In this document: positions 27,330-35,230 of the stretch, piece by piece | Position numbering within the stretch: position 1 is the first letter of the stretch | Layout of the letters: each line of letters opens with the position of its first letter | Assembly: GCF_022760995.1 (NCBI RefSeq) | Contig: NZ_JAKWJO010000004.1 | Span: 124,001 to 188,000, forward strand | DNA from: Dyella sedimenti | Lineage (GTDB): Bacteria > Pseudomonadota > Gammaproteobacteria > Xanthomonadales > Rhodanobacteraceae | Reading direction: 5' to 3' | DNA length: 64,000 nt | Translations under genes and position numbers: made by a program | The notes under the pieces: generated by a model | Told to the model about the DNA's origin: nothing | What the model saw: the letters and a program-made list of their open reading frames with translations, nothing else | Database searches by the model: none

Positions 27330-28477
27330 TGTCCTTTGCGCTCATCCATGAGCGCGGAATCAGAAAGTGGCCGTCCCTGGACACACTTTTCATCGATGAT
27401 GCGATGAATGGTTTCGGCGTAATGCTGCAATTGTTCGAGGGCGACCCACTCGTCGGCGGAATGCGCCTGGGCGATGTCGCCCGGGCCGTAGACGAAGCTG
27501 ATGTAGCCGGCGGCGGAGAACAGCGCCGCCTCGGTCCAGAAGTTCACCGCATTGCCGATGGGGATGTTCAGCTCGTCGGCGAAGTCGCGGGCGGCCAGGC
27601 GACGCGCTTCCGCCGTGGCCGTATCACCAGCCGGCAGCGGATCGCCGCGGAACAGTTCGGTGTATTCCACCGGCTGCGGTTCCACCAGGGTGCGGAAGGT
27701 TTCCAGCAATGCGTCCGGATGCATGGTCGGCAGGGGTCGGAAGCCGAAACGCACGTCCGCCGTGGGCGCGATCATATTGGCCTTGATACCGCCATCCACG
27801 CGGCCGATGTTGAAGCGCAGGCCGGTGAGGCCGCCGAAGCGCTCGTGCGACTGCTTCTCGACGAAATCCAGCGCGGCGCCACCCCAGCGGACCGCCTGGT
27901 GCACGGCGCTGTCGCTGGGCTTCTGCTCGCCGGAGGCATGGCCAGCGCTGCCCTTGAAGCGCATCTGCACCGAATGGATGCCGCGATGCGCCAGCACCGC
28001 CTCGCCCTTGGTGGGCTCCGCCACGATCACCGCGTCATAGACTGGCTTGTCCTTGAGGAATCCCGCGATGCAGCGCGGATCGTTGGCCTCCTCGTCGGTG
28101 GATAGCAGCAGGGCCATGTCGCCACGGGCGGCATTGGCCACCGCCACCAGCGCGGCGGCGGCGCCCTTGATGTCGCAAGCGCCCAGGCCGATCGCCCGGT
28201 CCTCCGTCACCCGCAGCACGTGCGGGTCGGCGGTCCAATGCGGCGAGTCGGGCACGGTGTCCAGGTGCACGTTGAACAGCACCCTCGGTTGGCCGCGCAC
28301 GGCGTGCAGGGTGACGGCGCCCGCGCCGTAATCGGTCACGGTGATGTCGAAACCCGGCAGGTGCTCCCGCAGGTAGTCGAAGATGCCGCCGGTGCCGATC
28401 TCGCGCGGCGGATTGCGCGTGTCATAGCTGACCAGCGCCCGAAGATGTCGGAGCGTATCGTCCAGTAGTGCGCTCAT
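27326..28477 (-). CDS. N-acetylcitrulline deacetylase (ArgE-like, M20 family)
   Basis: 383 residues from ATG 28477; a TTG at 28507 would add ten residues. M20 metallopeptidase fold: [10 protein letters not shown], then [18 protein letters not shown] and [19 protein letters not shown] with Asp/Glu metal ligands, and [29 protein letters not shown] for the dimerisation domain. In Xanthomonadales with an AOTCase the ArgE-like enzyme removes the acetyl group from acetylcitrulline rather than acetylornithine, which fits the argF' gene in this operon. Distinguishing the two substrates by sequence alone is not possible; the assignment rests on context. Confidence 0.9.
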   Translation of the reverse strand: MSALLDDTLRHLRALVSYDTRNPPREIGTGGIFDYLREHLPGFDITVTDYGAGAVTLHAVRGQPRVLFNVHLDTVPDSPHWTADPHVLRVTEDRAIGLGACDIKGAAAALVAVANAARGDMALLLSTDEEANDPRCIAGFLKDKPVYDAVIVAEPTKGEAVLAHRGIHSVQMRFKGSAGHASGEQKPSDSAVHQAVRWGGAALDFVEKQSHERFGGLTGLRFNIGRVDGGIKANMIAPTADVRFGFRPLPTMHPDALLETFRTLVEPQPVEYTELFRGDPLPAGDTATAEARRLAARDFADELNIPIGNAVNFWTEAALFSAAGYISFVYGPGDIAQAHSADEWVALEQLQHYAETIHRIIDEKCVQGRPLSDSALMDERKGQ

Positions 28478-28559
28478 GCGATCCCAAGTGGTGGTGGTGT
28501 TTGCCAAGCATGCCCATGGGCCGCCACGCCGTCGAATGCCGGCGCGGCGGCCACGGAGG

Positions 28560-29753
28560 TCAACCGCGGTTGACCTCGGCCCACAGGGTACTGCTCATGC
28601 CGAACAACTTGATGAAACCCTCGGCTTCCTCCACGCCCCAATCGGCCGACTGGGCATAGGTTGCGCCTTTCGCATTGAGGATATGTGGCGAACGCACTTC
28701 CACCGCGGTCACCTGGGCGCCCGAAGTCTCCAGTACCACTTCGCCATTGACGCAACGCTGGCTGGACGCGAGATAGGCTTCCAGGTCGGTCTTGATCGGA
28801 TCGTGGAAGAAGCCCTCGTACACCACTTCCACCCATTTGCGCGCCACGTCCGGCTTGAAGCGGTTCTGCTGCTTGGTCAGCACTGCCTCTTCCAGCGCGC
28901 GATGGGCGGTAAGCAACGAAATCAGCCCTGGTGCTTCGTACACGATGCGCCCCTTCAGGCCGATGGTGGTGTCGCCGGTGTACATGCCGCGGCCCACGCC
29001 GTAAGGCGCGAACAGTTCGTTGAGCCTAGCCAGCAGCTTGGCGCCCGGCAGTTTTTCGCCATTGAGCGACACCGCCTCGCCCTGCTCGAAACCAAGGGTG
29101 ACCGACAGCTTTTCCGCGGGCCATTCAGCGCGCGGCTTGCACCAGCCACGCGCACCGTCGCCCGGGGTCTTCCAATGATCGATCTCGCCGCCGGACAGCG
29201 TCACGCCCAGCAGGTTCTCATTGATGGTGTAGCTCTTCTGCTTGGCGCGTACGTCGAAGCCACGCTCTTCCAGGTAGGCCTGCTCATAGGCACGGGTCTG
29301 GGTGTGCTCCTTCTGGATCTCGCGGATCGGCGCCACGATCTCGTAGTCGCCCAGCGCCTTCACCGCCAGATCGAAACGCACCTGGTCGTTGCCCATGCCG
29401 GTGCAGCCATGCGCGATGGCCTTGGTACCCAGCTCTTTGGCGCGCGCGATGGCGGCGTCCACGATCAGGTAGCGGTCGGACACCAGCAGCGGATACTGGC
29501 CCTGGTAGGCCTCGCCGGCCTGCACGAACGGCTTGACGAAGCCCTCCCAAATGGCCGGGCCGCCGTCCACGGTGACGTGGCTGGCCACGCCCAGCTCCTT
29601 GGCGCGCTGCTCGATGTAGGCGCGCTCCTCGGCATCCACGCCGCCGGTGTCGGCGAACACGGTATGCACGGCCCAGCCGCGCTCCTTGAGATAGGGCACG
29701 CAGAAGCTGGTGTCGAGGCCGCCGGAGAAGGCGAGAACGATGTCTTTGCTCAT
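28560..29753 (-). CDS. argG: argininosuccinate synthase
   Basis: 397 residues. Joins citrulline and aspartate with ATP. The N-type ATP pyrophosphatase P-loop is [17 protein letters not shown]; further signatures are [36 protein letters not shown] and [13 protein letters not shown]. It belongs to the ArgG type used in Xanthomonas, where the citrulline comes from acetylcitrulline deacetylation. It is located after an OsmC-like gene in the operon (44 bases upstream) and before argE' (82 bases downstream). Confidence 0.97.
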   Translation of the reverse strand: MSKDIVLAFSGGLDTSFCVPYLKERGWAVHTVFADTGGVDAEERAYIEQRAKELGVASHVTVDGGPAIWEGFVKPFVQAGEAYQGQYPLLVSDRYLIVDAAIARAKELGTKAIAHGCTGMGNDQVRFDLAVKALGDYEIVAPIREIQKEHTQTRAYEQAYLEERGFDVRAKQKSYTINENLLGVTLSGGEIDHWKTPGDGARGWCKPRAEWPAEKLSVTLGFEQGEAVSLNGEKLPGAKLLARLNELFAPYGVGRGMYTGDTTIGLKGRIVYEAPGLISLLTAHRALEEAVLTKQQNRFKPDVARKWVEVVYEGFFHDPIKTDLEAYLASSQRCVNGEVVLETSGAQVTAVEVRSPHILNAKGATYAQSADWGVEEAEGFIKLFGMSSTLWAEVNRG

Positions 29754-29797
29754 GGTTTGCGGATCCTGCTGTATGGAAGGCTAAACGGAAAAGGGGG

Positions 29798-30277
29798 TCA
29801 GGCGGATTCAACGATGATGCGCGGTTCGCAGCGCACCGGGAAATTCACGGAATTGGCGATGAAACAGGCATGGTGCGCCGGCCCGTGCGCGGCCTCGGCC
29901 CTGGCCGGGTCGCTGCCGGCGGCGATGGTCACCTGCGGGCGCAGCACCACCTCGGTGAAGCGGCCGCCATGCGCGTCGGTTTCCATGCAGCCCTCGGCGG
30001 CATCGGTATAAGCGGTCACCACCACACCGGCCAGCACCGCCTGGTGCAGGTAGGACAGCATGTGACAGGTGGACAGCGCGGTCACCAGCATGTCCTCCGG
30101 ATGGTGCTTGCCGGCATCACCGCGGAACAGGGGATCGGCCGAACCGGCCAGCACTGGTTTGCCCGCGATGCGGATCTCATGGTCGCGGCCATAGGCCTGG
30201 TAGGTCGAGGTGCCGCTGCCCCGGTTGCCGGTCCAGGTCACCTCGACCCGGTATGCGTGCCGATGGGTCTTGCTCAT
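29798..30277 (-). CDS. OsmC/Ohr family protein
   Basis: 159 residues. OsmC-fold peroxidase relative: KPVLAGSADPLFRGDAGKHHPEDMLVTALSTCHMLSYLHQA carries the first conserved cysteine (LSTCHML), and HHACFIANSVNFPV contains the second, near residue 142. The two cysteines and the Glu/Arg environment suggest a thiol-dependent hydroperoxide reductase. Start overlaps the stop of the gene upstream by four bases (ATGA). Its place in the arginine operon is a recurring but unexplained feature in relatives; it may protect against peroxides or simply be co-regulated. Confidence 0.88.
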   Translation of the reverse strand: MSKTHRHAYRVEVTWTGNRGSGTSTYQAYGRDHEIRIAGKPVLAGSADPLFRGDAGKHHPEDMLVTALSTCHMLSYLHQAVLAGVVVTAYTDAAEGCMETDAHGGRFTEVVLRPQVTIAAGSDPARAEAAHGPAHHACFIANSVNFPVRCEPRIIVESA

Positions 30278-30900
30278 GGCCTGCCCTCTTCCCGTTGCGA
30301 CATGAGATCGGCCAGCGCGGCGTCGCCGTGGCCGACGCGCTCGCGCAGCCCCTGCACGACGCCGGCGCGATTGGCCGCCGGATGGTTCTGGCTCAGCTTG
30401 AACTTGCCCTCGATGCGGTCGATGGCGATCTCCACGCCCACGATCGCGCGCAGCAGCTTCCGCACGTGGTCCGGCGACGCGTCGGACACCCGCCAGGGCA
30501 TGGGCTGGCCGGCCTCGTGGCGATCGGTCAGGCGCTCCAGCAGACCGCGCAGCCAGTCCGCATCGTCGACCACCCGCAGGCGGCCATGCACGTGCACCAC
30601 CGCGTAGTTCCAGGTCGGCACCTCGCGGCCGTTCGCATGCTTGCTCGGATACCAGCTGGGACTCACGTAGCCGTCCGGGCCACGGAAGATCGCCAGCACC
30701 TCGGCGCCATCCAGCGTCGCCAGTTCGTTGCCGCGCGCCACGTGGCCATGCAGCCGCGTCCGCTCCGCCAGCTCCAGCGGCAGGTGGTTGGCAGCCAGGT
30801 CGCCGCCATCCCCCGTGACGATGGTGGCGAACGGATACGCGCGCATCAGCGCATGCAGCGCCTCGATGCGGCATTCCTGGAAGGCCGAGGGCAGGTACAT
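30274..30900 (-). CDS. FMN-binding negative transcriptional regulator, PaiB-like
   Basis: 208 residues. PaiB/YdcE-type FMN-binding split barrel: MYLPSAFQECRIEALHALMRAYPFATIV, GDLAANHLPLELAERTRLHGHVARGN, VLAIFRGPDGYVSPSWYPSKHANGREVPTWNYAVVHVHG and MPWRVSDASPDHVRKLLRAIVGVEI. Despite its name, the family has no proven DNA-binding domain. It begins four bases after the argF' stop and overlaps the OsmC-like gene, so it is an integral operon member. Its role in arginine metabolism is unknown; a redox or regulatory function with the OsmC protein is possible. Confidence 0.88.
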   Translation of the reverse strand: MYLPSAFQECRIEALHALMRAYPFATIVTGDGGDLAANHLPLELAERTRLHGHVARGNELATLDGAEVLAIFRGPDGYVSPSWYPSKHANGREVPTWNYAVVHVHGRLRVVDDADWLRGLLERLTDRHEAGQPMPWRVSDASPDHVRKLLRAIVGVEIAIDRIEGKFKLSQNHPAANRAGVVQGLRERVGHGDAALADLMSQREEGRP

Positions 30901-30904
30901 CGAC

Positions 30905-31912
30905 TCAGCGCTGGCCGATCAGCGAGGCCATCACCGCCTTCTGCACGTGCAGGCGGTTCTCGGCCTCGTCGATGGCGATGCAGGCGGGCGAATCCATTAC
31001 CGCGTCGGTGGCCTTCACGTTGCGGCGCAGCGGCAGGCAATGGCTGAACAGGCCGTGGTTGGTCAGCGCCATCTTCGCCTCGTCCACGATGAAGTGCTTG
31101 TTCGCCTCGCGGATCGGCTTCTCCTGCTCCCAGCGGCCGAAGAATGGCAGCGCGCCCCAGCTCTTGGCGTAGACCACGTCGGCGCCACGATAGGCATCCT
31201 CGATGTCGTGGCTGACCTTGAGCGAACCGCCGTTTTCCCTGGCGTTCTGGTAGCCATATTCCATGTAGCGTTCGTCCAGCACGTAGTCGGGCGTGGGACA
31301 CAGCAGGGTCACGTCCATGCCCATCTTGGTGGCGATCAGCAAGGCGGAGTTGGCCACCGCCGTGTTCAGCGGCTTGGGGTGGTAGGTCCAGGTCAGCACG
31401 TATTTCCTGTTCTGCAGGCTGCCCAGGTGCTCCTTCAGCGCCAGCGCATGGGCCAGTTCCTGGCATGGGTGGGTGATGGTCTCCATGTTGATTACCGGCA
31501 CCGTGGCGTACCTGGCGAAGGCCTTGATAACGCTGTCCTCGCGGTCCACCGACCAGTCCTGGAACTTCGGGAAAGCGCGCACCGCGATCAGGTCCACGTA
31601 GCGCGACAGCACGCGCGCCACCTCGGCGATGTGCTCCTCCGTCTCGCCATCCATCACCGTGCCCACCTCGAACTCGATCGGCCATGCGTCCTTGCCCGGC
31701 GACAGCACGATGGCATGGCCGCCCAGGTGGAACGCGCCCAGCTCGAAGCTGGTGCGCGTGCGCATCGACGGATTGAAGAACATCAGCGCCACCGACTTGC
31801 CGGCCAGTTGCTGGCCGCGCGGCGAACGCTTGAAGGCCGCGGCCTGCTCGAGCAGCGCATCGATCTCGGCGCGGCTGTAGTCCTGGGTGGTCAGAAAGTG
31901 GCGGAGGGTCAT
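30905..31912 (-). CDS. argF': N-acetylornithine carbamoyltransferase (AOTCase)
   Basis: 335 residues from ATG 31912. Transcarbamylase that makes acetylcitrulline from acetylornithine and carbamoyl phosphate. The phosphate loop FFNPSMRTRTSFELG, the HPCQELAHALAL motif and HCLPLRRNVKATDAVMDSP are present; the last replaces the HCLP-x-R-x-x-E site of ordinary ornithine enzymes. MDGETEEHIAEVARVLSRYVD holds the Glu (near residue 92) that distinguishes acetylornithine from succinylornithine enzymes. It heads the arg/pro operon, preceded by the attenuator-like leader. The frame is open 138 bases further upstream, across the terminator hairpin, but without a plausible start. Confidence 0.93.
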   Translation of the reverse strand: MTLRHFLTTQDYSRAEIDALLEQAAAFKRSPRGQQLAGKSVALMFFNPSMRTRTSFELGAFHLGGHAIVLSPGKDAWPIEFEVGTVMDGETEEHIAEVARVLSRYVDLIAVRAFPKFQDWSVDREDSVIKAFARYATVPVINMETITHPCQELAHALALKEHLGSLQNRKYVLTWTYHPKPLNTAVANSALLIATKMGMDVTLLCPTPDYVLDERYMEYGYQNARENGGSLKVSHDIEDAYRGADVVYAKSWGALPFFGRWEQEKPIREANKHFIVDEAKMALTNHGLFSHCLPLRRNVKATDAVMDSPACIAIDEAENRLHVQKAVMASLIGQR

Positions 31913-31952
31913 GTCGGAGGGTGCCTTTATCGAATCTTCGGATGCTGGAAAC

Positions 31953-31979
31953 AAAAAAACCCGGCTGCATGCCGGGTTT
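31953..31979 (-). terminator. intrinsic terminator in the argF' leader (attenuator terminator)
   Basis: On the minus strand AAACCCGGC pairs with GCCGGGTTT around the loop ATGCA, followed by seven T, which is a textbook intrinsic terminator. It is placed 41 bases before the argF' ATG, where it would stop the operon. The 5' arm (31971-31977) can alternatively pair with GCCGGGT at 32015-32021, at the end of the leader reading frame. Confidence 0.8.
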
Positions 31980-32012
31980 TGTCGTCGATTCACATGAAAC
32001 GCGTGCGACAGC

Positions 32013-32117
32013 CTACCCGGCCGAATGTCGGACCAGCGGTCGGCGCGCACGCGACGTCATGCCAGCGGCCATGCGGGCACTGGTGAGGACGGTGGCGGTA
32101 TAGACGGCTGCGGACAT
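32013..32117 (-). CDS. candidate Arg-rich leader peptide of the arg/pro operon
   Basis: A 34-codon frame from ATG 32117 to TAG 32013. It contains arginine at 15, 23, 25, 26 and 30; four of the last 12 codons are Arg (TSRARRPLVRHSAG). Its last two codons and the first base of the stop form the sequence GCCGGGT, which can pair with the 5' arm of the downstream terminator, so a ribosome at the stop codon would mask this arm. A GGAA sequence five bases before ATG is a weak binding site. It is 34 bases from the terminator, the geometry expected for attenuation. Chance cannot be excluded because high-GC DNA is rich in Arg codons. Confidence 0.5.
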   Translation of the reverse strand: MSAAVYTATVLTSARMAAGMTSRARRPLVRHSAG

Positions 32118-32142
32118 GGTGGTTCCGGGCGGTGGAACGCGC

Positions 32143-32171
32143 ATCATGACGGGATTCCCGCTGCCATGCAA
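32143..32171 (-). promoter_or_regulatory. weak candidate promoter for the arg/pro operon
   Basis: TTGCAT (32166-32171, minus strand) and CATGAT (32143-32148) are spaced by 17 bases and would start transcription about 20 bases before the leader ATG. The match to the sigma-70 consensus is modest, so this is only a candidate. Confidence 0.3.
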
Positions 32172-32191
32172 CATGCGGCGGGCTCCCATGC

Positions 32192-32219
32192 GAGACCGCC
32201 GCCCGGAGGCGGCGGTCTC
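32192..32219 (-). terminator. 12-bp hairpin at the end of the glycine-zipper gene
   Basis: GAGACCGCCGCC and GGCGGCGGTCTC form a perfect 12-bp stem with a four-base loop. The stem begins within the TGA stop codon of the gene at 32218. It is not followed by T residues but should end or protect that transcript upstream of the argF' leader. Confidence 0.55.
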
Positions 32220-32760
32220 AATCGGCGGGAGAAACGCTGACCCGTACCCTCAGGCGCTCGCCCGGGTCGTAGTTGAGGCGGGACACGTAGACCTCGCCGC
32301 GATAGCGGTATTCCACGTCGTAGCCCATGATGCGGCGCTGCTCGCTCACCGCGGCGACCTGGCGGCAATGGGTCTCGGTGGTCTGGTATTCGCCGCCGCC
32401 GTTGGCGGAGACGCTGTTGCCCACCGCGCCACCGGCCACGGCGCCCGCCACGGTGGCGGCGGTGCGGCCGTCGCCATGGCCGATGGTGCTGCCCAGCACG
32501 CCGCCGACTACCGCGCCGAGGATGGTGCCGGCCGCGCTGCCCTGCGGTGGCGCGCTGCGCACCACCTGCTGGTCGTAGCATTCCTGGCGCGGCACCTCGG
32601 TGCGGGCCACCCCGTACACGGGATCCACGCGCAGCACGTCGGCCCAGCCAAAGTGGGTGTTGTCGTCATTCGGCTGCGGATTCTGATACCGCGCATCCTG
32701 CGCAAACACGCCACTGGCCATCAGCGATAGCGCCAGCGCGGGGAACAACCACTTGGTCAC
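32218..32760 (-). CDS. exported glycine-zipper (2TM) protein
   Basis: 180 residues from GTG 32760, chosen because GGAGGT lies 4 bases upstream; an earlier in-frame start at 32781 has none. A signal peptide ends at ASGVFA (about residue 20). The middle has two Gly-rich segments, AAGTILGAVVGGVLGSTIGH and TAATVAGAVAGGAVGNSVSA, typical of glycine-zipper 2TM (SlyB/Rick_17kDa-like) proteins, which pack against outer membrane components. A beta-rich C-terminal domain (YDVEYRYRGEVYVSRLNYDPGERLRVRVSV) follows. No lipobox is visible, so it is a soluble or membrane-associated envelope protein. Confidence 0.85.
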   Translation of the reverse strand: MTKWLFPALALSLMASGVFAQDARYQNPQPNDDNTHFGWADVLRVDPVYGVARTEVPRQECYDQQVVRSAPPQGSAAGTILGAVVGGVLGSTIGHGDGRTAATVAGAVAGGAVGNSVSANGGGEYQTTETHCRQVAAVSEQRRIMGYDVEYRYRGEVYVSRLNYDPGERLRVRVSVSPAD

Positions 32761-32993
32761 TGCGACCTCCGCTCGGGGCAAGATACGGGCGCTTCTACGC
32801 GCCTCATAGCATCCATTGCAGCAAATTCACACTGAATCGACGCTTAGAAGTTTTCCTAAAGTTCCGAACTTTCCTGCCGGCGCCCCTTTTCCGAAGGTCT
32901 CGCTGCCCAGCGGCAGCCTCCACGGCTTGTTAAGATGCGCGACTGGCCGGCGCCCGCCCGGTACCCGCCGCCCCTGCCCGGACCTCCCGACCG

Positions 32994-34382
32994 ATGCCGA
33001 TTTCGCTCCACAACAGCCTGACGCGCCGTATCGAACCCTTTGTGCCGCTCGCCCCCGACCGGGTGACGATGTACCTGTGCGGCCCCACGGTCTACAACTA
33101 CGTGCATATTGGCAACGCGCGCGGCCCGGTGGTGTTCGACGTACTGGTGCGCCTGCTGCGCCGCCATTACCCGCGGGTGGTCTACGCCCGCAACATCACC
33201 GACGTGGACGACAAGATCAACGCGGCGGCCCGCCAGCTCGGCGTGGGCATCGAGGGCATCACCCGCCGCTACGCCCAGGCCTACCGCGAGGACATGGCCG
33301 CGCTGGGCGTCGCGCCGCCCGACGTGGAGCCGCACGCCACCGAGCACATCCCGCAGATCATCGCCATGATCGAGCGGTTGATCGCCGGCGGCCATGCCTA
33401 CGCCGCCGAGGGCCATGTGCTGTTCGAGGTGGAGTCGTTCCCGGCCTACGGCGAACTCTCCGGCCGCGACCCGGAGGAACTGATCGCCGGCGCCCGCGTC
33501 GAGGTGGCCCCGTACAAGAAGCATCCCGGCGACTTCGTGCTGTGGAAGCCATCCACCCCGGACCTTCCCGGCTGGGACAGCCCCTGGGGCCGCGGCCGCC
33601 CGGGCTGGCATATCGAGTGCTCGGCGATGAGCGAGGCGCATCTGGGCGACACCATCGACATCCACGCCGGCGGCGTGGACCTGCAGTTCCCGCACCACGA
33701 GAACGAAATCGCCCAGTCCACCTGCGCCCACGGCGGCAAGGTGTTCGCGCGCTACTGGCTGCACAATGGCATGCTCACCTTCAGCGGCCGCAAGATGTCC
33801 AAGTCGCTGGGCAACGTGATGCTGGTGCACGAGCTGCTCAAGGCGCATCCGCCCGAGGCACTGCGCCTGCTGCTGCTGCGTGGCCACTACCGCCAGCCGC
33901 TGGACTGGTCCGAGGCAGCCATCGCGCAGTCGGTCAGCACGCTGGACGGCTGGTATCGCGTACTGCGCGACCTGGCCTGCATCGAGGTGGATACGGCCAG
34001 CCTGCCGGTACCGGATGCCGTCGAGGCCGCGCTGTGCGACGACCTCAACACGCCCCAGGCGCTGGCCGAGCTGGCGCAGCTGGCGGACGCCGCGCGCCAG
34101 GCCGGCGACGATGAGGCCAGGCGCATCGCCAAGGCCGCCCTGCTGGGCGCGGGTGTCCTGCTCGGCCTGTTGCAGCAGGATCCGGAAGCCTGGTTCAAGC
34201 AGGCCGGCGGCGCGGCGGAGATCGACGAGACGCGCGTCGAAGCCCTGCTGGACGAGCGCCGCGCCGCGCGCGCCGCCCGCGACTTCAAGCGGGCCGACGC
34301 GATCCGCGACGAGCTCACCGCCATGGGCGTGGTGATCGAGGACGGCGCCCAGGGCACGCGCTGGAGCGTGGCGAAGGGTTGA
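32994..34382 (+). CDS. cysS: cysteinyl-tRNA synthetase
   Basis: 462 residues. Class I synthetase for tRNA-Cys. The HIGH motif is [10 protein letters not shown] near residue 37, the KMSKS motif [12 protein letters not shown] near 270. Zinc ligands are Cys29 (YLCGPTVYN), the Cys in HIECSAM and HHEN. The C-terminal anticodon-binding DALR-like helices and [21 protein letters not shown] are complete. ATG at 32994 starts the family-like [12 protein letters not shown]. It is monocistronic; downstream lies the nested inverted repeat and sufE. Confidence 0.97.
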   Translation: MPISLHNSLTRRIEPFVPLAPDRVTMYLCGPTVYNYVHIGNARGPVVFDVLVRLLRRHYPRVVYARNITDVDDKINAAARQLGVGIEGITRRYAQAYREDMAALGVAPPDVEPHATEHIPQIIAMIERLIAGGHAYAAEGHVLFEVESFPAYGELSGRDPEELIAGARVEVAPYKKHPGDFVLWKPSTPDLPGWDSPWGRGRPGWHIECSAMSEAHLGDTIDIHAGGVDLQFPHHENEIAQSTCAHGGKVFARYWLHNGMLTFSGRKMSKSLGNVMLVHELLKAHPPEALRLLLLRGHYRQPLDWSEAAIAQSVSTLDGWYRVLRDLACIEVDTASLPVPDAVEAALCDDLNTPQALAELAQLADAARQAGDDEARRIAKAALLGAGVLLGLLQQDPEAWFKQAGGAAEIDETRVEALLDERRAARAARDFKRADAIRDELTAMGVVIEDGAQGTRWSVAKG

Positions 34383-34414
34383 ACCTTTCGCGTTCCGCGG
34401 GAAGGGCAGCGTTA

Positions 34415-34663
34415 GAGCTTGTTCAAAATCTCGGTGCCATCCCCTCCCTCCCCGCCGACGCTCATCGGTCCCCTCTGTGGGAGCGCACCCTGTGCGCGAC
34501 CTCCTTTTGCCTCGGTCTGCATGGTTCGTCATCCTGGCCCTTGTCCCCTTTGGCGGGGTGCGCCGGGACGACGAGCCATGAGGCGAAAGGTGTCGCGCAC
34601 AGGGTGCGCTCCCACAAGGCTGCGTGCAGGGGAGGAGGGCCCACCAAGATTTTGAACAGGCTC
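34415..34663. repeat. 249-bp triple nested inverted repeat (composite element)
   Basis: Outer arms GAGCTTGTTCAAAATCT (34415-34431) and its near-perfect complement (34647-34663, one mismatch). Middle arms are 25 bases long and perfect (34476-34500 and 34592-34616), belonging to family A (TGTGGGAGCGCACC type). The inner arms CATGGTTCGTC/GACGAGCCATG (34519-34581) enclose a family B core. No gene was recognised. It fills the 314 bases between cysS and sufE. A left-truncated copy of the A plus B part lies at about 48123-48223. Confidence 0.85.
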
Positions 34664-34696
34664 TCAGAGCGGGGTTTTGGCGAAACGAGCGATAAT

Positions 34697-35143
34697 ATGG
34701 CCATGAACGCTATCGCCCCCCCCAGCGCCGAGCAGGCGCAGCAGGACATCATCGACGAGTTCGCCTTCTTTGGCGACTGGACCGAGCGCTACCAGTACCT
34801 GATCGACCTGGGCAAGCAGTTGCCGCCCTTTCCCGAGGAACTAAAGACCGAGGATTTCCGCGTGCACGGCTGCCAGTCGCTGGTTTGGCTGGTGCCCAGC
34901 GGCAGCGCCGAGCGGATGCATTTCCAGGCGACCAGCGACTCGGCCATCGTCTCGGGCCTGATCGCGCTGGTGCTGCGCGTCTATTCCGACCGGCCCGCAG
35001 CCGAGATCGTCGCCGCCGAGCCGCGCTTCATCGAGGCCATCGGCCTGGCCAAACACCTCTCGCCCACCCGCTCGAACGGCCTGGCCGCGATGCTGGCCAG
35101 GCTGAAGGCATACGCGGCCGCCAGCCTGGCCGCGAAGGAATAA
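34697..35143 (+). CDS. sufE: SufE-family sulfur acceptor protein
   Basis: 148 residues from ATG 34697; an ATG at 34703 is nearly as good. SufE accepts persulfide from a cysteine desulfurase in Fe-S cluster assembly. The active cysteine is Cys59 in FRVHGCQSLVWLVP, and the surrounding PPFPEELKTEDFRV and LALVLRVYSDRPAAEIVAAEP segments match the family. It is encoded alone, apart from the suf or isc operon. A CsdE-type partner is another possibility. Its upstream space is the large nested palindrome, which may affect expression; a strong bidirectional terminator follows. Confidence 0.93.
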   Translation: MAMNAIAPPSAEQAQQDIIDEFAFFGDWTERYQYLIDLGKQLPPFPEELKTEDFRVHGCQSLVWLVPSGSAERMHFQATSDSAIVSGLIALVLRVYSDRPAAEIVAAEPRFIEAIGLAKHLSPTRSNGLAAMLARLKAYAAASLAAKE

Positions 35144-35176
35144 GCGGACAGAACCGCTTTTCGCCAGCGTCCAAAA

Positions 35177-35205
35177 GCAAAGCCCCGCACCAGGCGGGGC
35201 TTTGC
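35177..35205. terminator. bidirectional intrinsic terminator between sufE and dksA
   Basis: GCAAAGCCCCGC and GCGGGGCTTTGC form a perfect 12-bp stem with a five-base loop. The converging sufE (+) and dksA (-) genes end on either side. A/T-rich stem ends give U-rich tails on both strands. Confidence 0.8.
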
Positions 35206-35230
35206 TTGTCGGCTGGCGGCGCAGCGGCGG

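Noticed and set aside
31913..32050. N-terminal extension of argF' through the terminator hairpin
   Set aside because: The in-frame codons would be translated from the terminator and leader; the product does not resemble AOTCase, and ATG 31912 fits the family start.
34379..34696. In-frame 106-codon extension of sufE
   Set aside because: The codons come from the nested repeat and have no homology to SufE; the family start is at 34697 or 34703.
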